From positions 1 through 10,581 of the forward strand of contig JAZNMZ010000065.1 in NCBI GenBank assembly GCA_045580005.1: a DNA stretch of 10,581 nucleotides. The letters run 5' to 3'. Both the position numbers and the translations under genes were made by a program. This document shows, piece by piece, positions 5,811 through 10,581 of this stretch. Position 1 is the stretch's first letter. Every line of letters starts with the position of its first letter. The notes beneath the pieces were generated by a model. That model was not told the DNA's origin. It did not search any database and saw nothing but the letters and a program-made list of their open reading frames with translations. Source of the DNA: UMGS1052 sp045580005. Its GTDB lineage: Bacteria > Bacillota > Clostridia > Oscillospirales > CAG-382.

Positions 5811-5821
5811 GCAACACCCCT
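5796..5821. terminator. Bidirectional terminator between vanZ and trkH
   Basis: AGGGGTGTTGC (5796-5806) and GCAACACCCCT (5811-5821) form a perfect 11-bp stem with loop ATAA. The plus side continues GTATTTATTTTTT and the minus side reads into CTTTTCTTTTTC-like sequence, so both convergent operons can end here. The stem encodes the last residues of vanZ, whose TAA stop is in the loop. The trkH stop lies 5 nt beyond the stem. Confidence 0.9.
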
Positions 5822-5825
5822 GTAT

Positions 5826-7271
5826 TTATTTTTTGAACCAGATTGACGGAGCGAGTGCTATGAGAATCGGATATATCTCAAGTCGTCCTAGCAGCATTGC
5901 TGCCGACAGGACAACCTTTGCAAAATCCGAATATCCCGAATAACTTCCCATCGGACCTACCGCCGCTAGGCCGGGTCCCACATTATTGAAGCAGGCAACA
6001 GTGGCGGTGAGATTTGTCACAAGATCAAACGGCTCAAAAGAGAGCATAAAGAATACCACAACTGTTATAATTGCATAAAGCGCAAAATAGGCAAGTACAC
6101 GGCTTCTTGAATGACCGTCGAGAGTCTTGCCTTCGAACTTTACGCTCTTTACCGAGCGCGGATGAAGCATAAGAGAAAACTCACGGCGTACAAACTTTGA
6201 AAGCATAACGACTCTTGACACCTTAAGTCCTCCGGCTGTCGAGCCTGCACAACCTCCGATAAACATCAGAAGAAGCAGGATTGTTCTTGATAGCTCGGGC
6301 CATAAATTAAAGTCGGCTGTTGCAAAGCCTGTTGTCGTTATTATCGACGAAACCTGGAATGCCGAATTTCTCAGAGCGTCGCTGAAATTGCCGTAAAGAC
6401 CAAAAATGTTGTATGTGATAAGTCCGGTTGCCACAAGAACTATGCCGATATATGTCCAGAGCTCCTCGCTCTTGAGGGCGGAAATTGTTTTTCTGAAAAT
6501 AAGCAAAAAGTACAGGTTGAAGTTTATGCCGAAAAGCAGCATAAATATCGTTATAACCCATTGTAAATACGGTGAGTAAGAGGCGATACTGTCGCTTCTT
6601 ATACCAAAACCGCCCGTACCTGCTGTTCCGAAAGTGTGTATAAGCGATTCATATAACGACATACCGCCAAGCAGAAGAAAGACAACTTCTGCGAGCGTCA
6701 TTCCGATATATATGAGATAGAAAATTTTTGCTGTTTCACGAACCTTTGGAACAATTTTGTCAACACTGGGACCGGGCATTTCAGCTCTCATGATGTGAAT
6801 AAGCCGTCCACTTCTGTCGGGAATAATTGCAAGTACAAGTACGAGTATACCCATACCGCCTATCCAGTGTGTAAAGCTACGCCAGAACAAGAGCCCGTGG
6901 GAGAGAGATTCAATATAAGTAAGAATTGACGCACCTGTTGTCGTAATACCGCTTACAGTTTCAAAAAAAGCATCAACATAAGATGGAATCCCGCCACTCA
7001 GAGTAAAAGGGACAGCTCCTACAAGCGACATCAGAACCCAAGCTGCCGCTACTATAAAAAAACCCTCTCTTGCATAAATTGTTTTATTGGCATTTCGTGT
7101 AAAATACACAGCAATTCTGCTCAGGATAAGAGCTGCAATAATTGTGACAGCAAAGGACAGCGCGACCTTAACTTCTCTGTATATCAGACTGACAGCAAGC
7201 GGCAGAAGCATAAGCAGGGCTTCAATGCCGACAATCTTGCCAACCATATTCAATACCATTTTTTTGTTCAT
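5826..7271 (-). CDS. trkH: TrkH/KtrB-family potassium transporter, membrane subunit
   Basis: This 481-residue polytopic membrane protein forms the ion path of a Trk/Ktr potassium uptake system. It shows the four pore-loop repeats of the family, each with a selectivity-filter glycine: SGITTTGASIL (first), GTAGTGGFG (second), ITTTGFATADF (third) and NNVGPGLAAVGP (fourth). The stretch FIGGCAGSTAGGLKVSR before the fourth loop and the end MLLGRLEIYPIL are also typical. Length matches TrkH. The ATG at 7271 follows AGAGG, which overlaps the trkA stop region, and only 9 bp separate the two genes, so they are one transcript. It ends against the terminator shared with vanZ. I see no disrupted motif. 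Confidence 0.93.
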   Translation of the reverse strand: MNKKMVLNMVGKIVGIEALLMLLPLAVSLIYREVKVALSFAVTIIAALILSRIAVYFTRNANKTIYAREGFFIVAAAWVLMSLVGAVPFTLSGGIPSYVDAFFETVSGITTTGASILTYIESLSHGLLFWRSFTHWIGGMGILVLVLAIIPDRSGRLIHIMRAEMPGPSVDKIVPKVRETAKIFYLIYIGMTLAEVVFLLLGGMSLYESLIHTFGTAGTGGFGIRSDSIASYSPYLQWVITIFMLLFGINFNLYFLLIFRKTISALKSEELWTYIGIVLVATGLITYNIFGLYGNFSDALRNSAFQVSSIITTTGFATADFNLWPELSRTILLLLMFIGGCAGSTAGGLKVSRVVMLSKFVRREFSLMLHPRSVKSVKFEGKTLDGHSRSRVLAYFALYAIITVVVFFMLSFEPFDLVTNLTATVACFNNVGPGLAAVGPMGSYSGYSDFAKVVLSAAMLLGRLEIYPILIALAPSIWFKK

Positions 7272-7280
7272 AAAAGCCTC

Positions 7281-8642
7281 TTACTGTTCTATAATATCTG
7301 CGAGATCCTGCAAACGGCTGTCTGCCGCAAAAATAACAACCCTGTCACCGGGTAGAATAGTGTCCTCACCGGCTGGGATTATAAGTCTTCTGCCGCGGAT
7401 GATACCGCCGATGATGATATTTGGCTTGAGCTTCAGCTTGCGCAGGGGTATTTCTGTAATCAGATCATTCTGTCTTACATAGAATTCAAGAGCCTCTGCC
7501 TTGTCGTCCATGAGCTTGTAGAGCGTTTCTACATTGCTTCCGCGTGAGTTTTCGATAGCTCTTGCATACTGCACCATAAGATCGGAAATTGTGTTCTTGG
7601 GCGAGATAATGCAATCAAGTCCGAGCTTTTCGGCCATGGAAGCAAGCTCGTTTTTGTTTACTTTGGCGATAACCTTGGGGACATTGTGCGTCTGAGCATA
7701 TATGGATATGAGGATATTCTCCTCATCCACTCCTGTGAGTGAGACAAAAGCGTCTGTCGAGCCGATTCCCTCTTCGAGCAGAAGCTCCTGCGAAGCGCCG
7801 TCGCCGTGTATAACCATACACTGAGGCAAAAGTTCACTCAGACTCTGTGCCACATGCTTATTTTTCTCTATGATTTTCACATTGATACCGCTCGCGCAAA
7901 GCCTTTTTGCAAGATAATATGCGGTTTTTCCGCCACCGAGCAGCATAACGCTTTTTGACTGCTTCTGCAGCATATCAATCTGCCGCAGGAATTTTACTAT
8001 CTCGGCAGGAGCGGCGGTAAGACCGACTCTGTCGCCGCTTTTGAGTATAAAGTCGCCTTTCGGAATGAACACATCCTCGCCTCGTCTTACAACGCACACG
8101 AGAACTCTTGCGCTGTATTTCTCACGCAGTGTCTTAAGATCAAGACTGTCAAGCGGTGAGTTTTCTCTCAGCTTGAGTTCAACCATTTCAAGCGCGTGAC
8201 CGGCAAACTGCTCAACCTTGGTCGCAGACGGTAGCTTGAGTATGTCATAAAGCTCCTTTGCGGCATAAGCCTCGGGATTTATCGCCATGGAAAGTCCGAG
8301 TTCGCGCTTCATAAAGGTGAGGGATTCGTCGTTATACTCGGGATTGCGTATGCGGGCAACAGTGTGTGAGGCACCCATTTTGCGAGCAAGGAAGCATGCG
8401 AGCATATTGAGCTCGTCAGAGTCTGTTACTGCAACAAACAGTTCTGTGTCGCGTATGCCTGCTTCTTCAAGAGTTTCGCAGTCTGCGCCATTTCCGCAAA
8501 CACCCATAACATCGTATATATTTGTTATTTCTCCGACAACTGCAGCGCTATTGTCGATGGCAACAACATCGTGTCCCTCGCTCTCGAGGGCGGCAAGGAG
8601 TGTTGCACCGATTTTTCCGCAACCGCAAACTATAATTTTCAT
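7281..8642 (-). CDS. trkA: TrkA, cytoplasmic NAD(H)-binding regulator of potassium uptake
   Basis: This 453-residue protein has two tandem RCK halves, the layout of full-length TrkA. The first half begins MKIIVCGCGKIGATLLAAL, a Rossmann GxGxxG nucleotide site, followed by a TrkA-C domain (about 140-215). The second half begins VMLLGGGKTAYYLAKRL (from about residue 230), with HGDGAS and VSLTGVDEENI motifs, then a second TrkA-C domain ending GDRVVIFA. It gates the TrkH channel in response to nucleotides. The start at 8642 is chosen because AAGGAAG lies 7 nt upstream and the protein then begins exactly at the Rossmann strand. Reading further upstream to 8720 would place the promoter within the coding region. 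It is first in the operon, 9 bp before trkH. Confidence 0.95.
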   Translation of the reverse strand: MKIIVCGCGKIGATLLAALESEGHDVVAIDNSAAVVGEITNIYDVMGVCGNGADCETLEEAGIRDTELFVAVTDSDELNMLACFLARKMGASHTVARIRNPEYNDESLTFMKRELGLSMAINPEAYAAKELYDILKLPSATKVEQFAGHALEMVELKLRENSPLDSLDLKTLREKYSARVLVCVVRRGEDVFIPKGDFILKSGDRVGLTAAPAEIVKFLRQIDMLQKQSKSVMLLGGGKTAYYLAKRLCASGINVKIIEKNKHVAQSLSELLPQCMVIHGDGASQELLLEEGIGSTDAFVSLTGVDEENILISIYAQTHNVPKVIAKVNKNELASMAEKLGLDCIISPKNTISDLMVQYARAIENSRGSNVETLYKLMDDKAEALEFYVRQNDLITEIPLRKLKLKPNIIIGGIIRGRRLIIPAGEDTILPGDRVVIFAADSRLQDLADIIEQ

Positions 8643-8679
8643 CAAAATCTTCCTTTTTCTCAAATAACAATACAAGGAA

Positions 8680-8708
8680 ATTATACCATACACAAATTCA
8701 AAAGTCAA
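8680..8708 (-). promoter_or_regulatory. Promoter of trkA-trkH
   Basis: On the minus strand TTGACT (8708-8703) and TATAAT (8685-8680) are 17 nt apart, with TG preceding the -10 region (TATGGTATAAT). Transcription should start near 8673, leaving a leader of about 30 nt, too short for a c-di-AMP riboswitch of the kind that controls many potassium genes. Confidence 0.85.
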
Positions 8709-8969
8709 GAATCCTCGCAAAGACTTCTTACTTATTTTCGGTTGGAAAAGTTTGATATGTTGAAATCTCGCTACAAAGATATCTCCAACTGTCCAAAAAC
8801 AGCATATTTTTATGCATAGTTCGTAGTATTGCGGATTTTTATGGTTTATAACTTAATATTAAGTATTTTATAACCGATGTCGAAACTTTTACAAATGATG
8901 TCAAAAGTTTTATAAAAAAGCAGTATGTTTTTATAAAATATGCATCTGGTGTTGAGACGACAATAAAAA
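8709..8969. other. AT-rich intergenic region upstream of trkA
   Basis: No credible gene lies here. The region holds a palindrome and phased repeats, described separately, and a small hairpin GCATA-TTTT-TATGC around 8803-8816. The left part may contain upstream control sites of trkA. Confidence 0.5.
8843..8916. repeat. Palindrome plus about 21-bp phased repeats
   Basis: ACTTAATATTAAGT (8851-8864) is a perfect 14-bp palindrome inside a longer imperfect one (8843-8875, GGTTTATA to TTATAACC). It runs directly into two similar 20-bp units, 8876-8895 and 8897-8916, which begin GATGTC and match at 17 of 20 positions with a 21-bp period. A weaker related block, GTTTTTATAAAAT, follows at 8928-8940. 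A 21-bp period is two helical turns, so identical proteins could sit on the same face of the DNA. Confidence 0.6.
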
Positions 8970-8995
8970 AACAGGCAAAACCTAATTTGCCTGTT
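8970..8995 (-). terminator. Second terminator of the 67/118-residue gene pair
   Basis: AACAGGCAAA/TTTGCCTGTT form a perfect 10-bp stem with loop ACCTAA on the plus strand. On the minus strand the stem is followed by a run of Ts (TTTTTTATTG), the standard intrinsic-terminator form. Confidence 0.85.
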
Positions 8996-9022
8996 CAAAA
9001 CTTATATATTTTTGAAATATTA

Positions 9023-9050
9023 AAGCAAGCACCATTAGCGATGCTTGCTT
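9023..9050 (-). terminator. First hairpin after the 118-residue gene
   Basis: AAGCAAGCA (9023-9031) and TGCTTGCTT (9042-9050) pair perfectly with a 10-nt loop. On the minus strand the tail is TTTAATATTTC, weak for a terminator. It starts 4 nt after the stop codon and may act with the stronger hairpin downstream. Confidence 0.6.
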
Positions 9051-9054
9051 CATA

Positions 9055-9411
9055 CTATTGAGGCGGTAAGCCTAAATAAAACCTTGCCAAATTGTCTGCC
9101 AGACTTATAATATCACGATATAACTCTATATTATAGCGTGGTTCAAGTCTGGATAAAATTTGAACTTCACAATCTGAAAAAAACTCCAGTGTGTCAAGTA
9201 GTTCTTTAAGGTCTGACACCATAAAATCTCTAATTGTTCCAACGATTATTGTGTCTCCCTTAACTACTATTTCTTTAAGAGCATCCAGTTGCACCCTTTC
9301 CCCAAGCCTATCTTCATAGTACTGATAGCGCGGAATGTCTCTTCCCATAGCGTGAGAATACGCAATGAATGGTTCACCAGATGCATTAGTGTAAACATAA
9401 TTTTTAGCCAT
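9055..9411 (-). CDS. Small protein resembling a degenerate serine-recombinase catalytic domain
   Basis: This 118-residue protein is not one I can name. Residues about 44-92 (ALKEIVVKGDTIIVGTIRDF, then SDLKELLDTLEFF, then VQILSRLEP) follow the pattern of the resolvase/invertase N-terminal domain, in which a GDTLVV strand leads to DRLGRS and a helix with LLELVE. The catalytic arginine motif is not conserved: the position of DRLGRS reads about IRDFMVS, with only one arginine. The N-terminal VYTNASGE has a serine, but not the usual YxRVS context, and no DNA-binding domain follows. It could be a non-catalytic binding or partner protein. Its ATG overlaps the upstream gene region closely (TGATATG) with AAAGG as ribosome site inside that gene, so the two are cotranslated. 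The family assignment is tentative. Confidence 0.5.
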   Translation of the reverse strand: MAKNYVYTNASGEPFIAYSHAMGRDIPRYQYYEDRLGERVQLDALKEIVVKGDTIIVGTIRDFMVSDLKELLDTLEFFSDCEVQILSRLEPRYNIELYRDIISLADNLARFYLGLPPQ

Positions 9412-9412
9412 A

Positions 9413-9616
9413 TCAAATTACCTTTGTATCCGCAGGGTCACCCACGAAAACTTGAATGGCAATGCAATTACAATCTACAACCCTGTAAACGACACTAGGA
9501 CTTAGATTTTTCTTCTCTAACACTTCCAAAAGAGCTGAAACTTTTTCATCCACCTCAACCAAAAAAGCTAAATCTCCCGAAAGCCCATTAGTAGAAAATA
9601 CTTTTTTATTATCCAT
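9413..9616 (-). CDS. Small hypothetical protein (67 residues)
   Basis: I do not recognise this protein. The start at 9616 is set by AAAGGAGG nine bases upstream; an earlier in-frame ATG at 9649 would put this site inside the coding region. The sequence is acidic, with a probable helix LVEVDEKVSALLEVLEKKN (residues about 19-37) and a strand-rich end VVYRVVDCNCIAIQVFV with two cysteines three residues apart. It has no membrane segment or signal peptide. It is separated by one base from the 118-residue gene, so the pair is probably an operon and may form a complex. No promoter with convincing boxes was found upstream on the minus strand. Confidence 0.6.
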   Translation of the reverse strand: MDNKKVFSTNGLSGDLAFLVEVDEKVSALLEVLEKKNLSPSVVYRVVDCNCIAIQVFVGDPADTKVI

Positions 9617-9862
9617 ATAAGGTTTCCTCCTTTCCAACAAAATTGTCAAGCCCTAAGGCTTGAGGTCCAATAAATGCTGTTATTACGGCACTTATCGTTT
9701 CGACCTTTCAATTTAAAATAATATTAACTGTAGCGAAAAAGGCCATCAGCATCTATCTTTCCGTACACAATCCCCCAAATTTTTTTTATTAATCTCTGGT
9801 AATCGGAGCGTGTCCACCTCATAATCTGTATATGTCCACCTATAATTTTCAGGTAAACGAAA
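9617..9862. other. Non-coding stretch upstream of the small-gene pair
   Basis: No gene is visible. It contains a hairpin TCAAGCC-CTAA-GGCTTGA (9646-9663), which would lie in the leader of the minus-strand pair, and two copies of TGTCCACCT (9811-9819 and 9833-9841), each followed by an ATAAT-like motif. The second copy also faces an inverted AGGTAAAC at 9851-9858. These could be operator sites or the end of a decayed insertion sequence. Confidence 0.4.
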
Positions 9863-9890
9863 ACAGGAGTGGCTTGTTTGCCACTCCTGT
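9863..9890. terminator. Strong hairpin, terminator-like
   Basis: ACAGGAGTGGC/GCCACTCCTGT is a perfect 11-bp stem with loop TTGTTT. The minus-strand tail is TTTTCGTTT, the plus-strand tail CATAGTTATTGTTTTA, so neither is ideal and no transcription unit clearly ends here. It may insulate the leader-RNA promoter from the left. Confidence 0.55.
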
Positions 9891-9986
9891 CATAGTTATT
9901 GTTTTATTCGCGTTCCTTATGTGACCACATAGATGAACTGCAAAAGTTATTATCATTAATTTTTGTTTCAGGTATTTTGCATATAT

Positions 9987-10028
9987 TTGACAAAATCTAT
10001 TGAAAAATTTATACTTCGGTGCTATAAT
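9987..10028 (+). promoter_or_regulatory. Two overlapping promoters of the leader RNA
   Basis: TTGACA (9987-9992) with TATACT (10010-10015), and TTGAAA (10000-10005) with TATAAT (10023-10028), each have exact 17-nt spacing and are offset by 13 bp. The downstream pair would start transcription close to 10035, right at the 5' strand of the closing helix. The upstream pair would start near 10022. Confidence 0.8.
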
Positions 10029-10172
10029 GATTATGCTACACTCTTAATTAAAATGGGTTAAGTATATATACTTGTATATCTTGCGCATAGAGGAGGTACG
10101 CCAATTGGTAAAAGCGTACTCTCTGACGACTTCTCTATGTAGATGCAAGTTATATAAGAGTGTAGCAACCTT

Positions 10173-10213
10173 ATGTCAGAGCCGTGCGTTTTTCGTGCGT
10201 AGCTCTGAGACAT
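10173..10213 (+). promoter_or_regulatory. Antiterminator hairpin
   Basis: ATGTC/GACAT (10173-10177/10209-10213) and AGAGC/GCTCT (10178-10182/10202-10206) pair with a 2-nt GA bulge. An inner CGTGCG/CGTGCG helix with two G-U pairs closes on a five-T loop. It uses 10202-10203 of the terminator stem, so the two hairpins exclude each other. Confidence 0.7.
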
Positions 10214-10229
10214 GGGCTACGCATTTTTT
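10196..10229 (+). terminator. Intrinsic terminator of the leader RNA
   Basis: TGCGTAGC (10196-10203) pairs perfectly with GCTACGCA (10216-10223) across a 12-nt loop, followed directly by six Ts (10224-10229). It lies 30 nt before the SLH gene start and would stop transcription before that gene. Confidence 0.85.
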
Positions 10230-10259
10230 ATAAATATTACAAAAGGAAGGACTGTACTT

Positions 10260-10581
10260 ATGAAGAAAACAATTTTATCACTACTTTTATGCATTACAAT
10301 GCTTGTAGGATTTATTCCGCAAGCCACTTATGCCCAAGCGGCACGAGATACTTCGCTTGAAGAAAATTTAGCCACCGATTTAAAACAACTTGGTTTGTTT
10401 AAGGGTGTATCAGATACTAATTTCGATCTCAATCGTGAACCTACAAGAGTTGAGGCTCTTGTTATGCTTATCAGGGTGCTAGGTAAAGAGAACGATGCAT
10501 TGAACAGCAAAAGCAACCATCCTTTTACAGATGTTCCGAATTGGGCTGATAAATATGTTGGTTACGCCTATGAAAATGGAT
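10260..10581 (+). CDS. Secreted SLH-domain protein, N-terminal part (runs off the window)
   Basis: The first 107 residues are visible. A signal peptide is clear: MKK, a hydrophobic core (TILSLLLCITMLVGFIP) and a likely signal peptidase I site after TYA (about residue 25). From about residue 43 the sequence LGLFKGVSDTNFDLNREPTRVEALVMLIRVLG is an S-layer homology domain, with the characteristic L...GL..G.....F.....TR.E....l.R..G pattern. A second repeat begins HPFTDVPNWADKYVGYAYENG. SLH domains anchor exported proteins to pyruvylated cell-wall polymers. The start at 10260 has AAAGGAAGG nine bases upstream. Expression is likely set by the leader RNA and its terminator. The effector part of the protein is outside the window, so its role is unknown. 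Confidence 0.9.
   Translation, partial: MKKTILSLLLCITMLVGFIPQATYAQAARDTSLEENLATDLKQLGLFKGVSDTNFDLNREPTRVEALVMLIRVLGKENDALNSKSNHPFTDVPNWADKYVGYAYENG

Larger units (their letters stand above)
10035..10229 (+). ncRNA. Structured leader RNA with attenuator; candidate riboswitch
   Basis: The RNA is closed by a perfect 12-bp helix, GCTACACTCTTA (10035-10046) with TAAGAGTGTAGC (10155-10166). Inside are a small AU hairpin (10060-10073) and a long arm stacked as CTTGC/GCAAG (10080-10084/10145-10149), CATAGAG/CTCTATG (10086-10092/10133-10139) and GTACGC/GCGTAC (10096-10101/10114-10119), the last capped by a 12-nt loop containing AATTGGTA. After the domain comes an antiterminator (10173-10182 with 10202-10213) that overlaps an intrinsic terminator. 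This is the layout of a riboswitch or RNA-binding attenuator controlling the SLH gene 30 nt downstream. It lacks the T-box bulge (TGGNACCGCG), and I could not match it to the c-di-GMP, c-di-AMP, cobalamin, TPP, purine or SAM consensus sequences I know. The class is unassigned. Confidence 0.75.

Noticed and set aside
7087..7482. Plus-strand frame opposite trkH/trkA
   Set aside because: It crosses the junction of two clear minus-strand genes and has no start signal.
8643..8680. c-di-AMP riboswitch in front of trkA
   Set aside because: The transcribed leader is only about 30 nt, far too short for this RNA.
8643..8720. Upstream extension of trkA
   Set aside because: It contains the trkA promoter and the Shine-Dalgarno site; the Rossmann strand begins at the 8642 start.
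10035..10229. T-box leader or a complete tRNA in the SLH leader
   Set aside because: The TGGNACCGCG antiterminator bulge of T-boxes is absent, and although one hairpin is D-arm-like there is no T-arm, acceptor stem or CCA end.
10328..10516. Minus-strand frame inside the SLH gene
   Set aside because: It is antisense to a clear signal peptide and SLH domain with its own ribosome site.

Overview
The window looks like a low-GC Gram-positive (Firmicutes), most likely a gut-type Clostridium relative. This rests on AAAGGAGG-type ribosome binding sites, 17-nt-spaced TTGACA/TATAAT promoters, a Tn916-style xis/int pair, a VanZ-like protein, a TrkA/TrkH pair and a secreted SLH-domain protein. The species cannot be named from this sequence.

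Positions 1-2006 look like the int end of an integrative element. They hold the tail of one tyrosine recombinase, a small excisionase-like DNA-binding protein, a promoter inside a perfect 12-bp inverted repeat, and a full-length tyrosine integrase. Next comes an intact tRNA-Ser(CGA) on the minus strand and, 153 bp further on, the 5' half of a second tRNA-Ser(CGA) that breaks off just past the anticodon loop. The natural reading is integration into the anticodon region of a serine tRNA, with an intact copy left to do its job.

Positions 2295-5821 form one apparent plus-strand operon behind a strong promoter: a PHP-family histidinol-phosphatase-like enzyme, a COG0523 (CobW-type) GTPase with a very His/Cys-rich linker, a second divergent COG0523-like protein joined to a DUF1980-type C-terminus, and a VanZ-like membrane protein. 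The operon ends in a bidirectional hairpin terminator whose loop contains the vanZ stop codon. The two COG0523 proteins suggest metal-ion handling.

Positions 5826-8708 hold a convergent minus-strand operon, trkA then trkH, for potassium uptake, with a near-consensus promoter. About 400 bp of AT-rich intergenic DNA follow, with helically spaced repeats. After that comes a minus-strand pair of small genes, one of which resembles a serine-recombinase catalytic domain without its catalytic arginines, ending in two hairpin terminators.

Positions 9617-10259 are non-coding. The right half is the most interesting part of the window: two overlapping promoters drive a highly structured leader RNA with a 12-bp closing helix, a long branched arm with a tRNA D-arm-like hairpin, and mutually exclusive antiterminator and terminator hairpins. 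It lies just upstream of a secreted SLH-domain protein that runs off the window. One segment of the folded domain (CTCTGAC) can compete for the same strand as the antiterminator. This is a candidate riboswitch or RNA-sensing attenuator of a class I cannot name.
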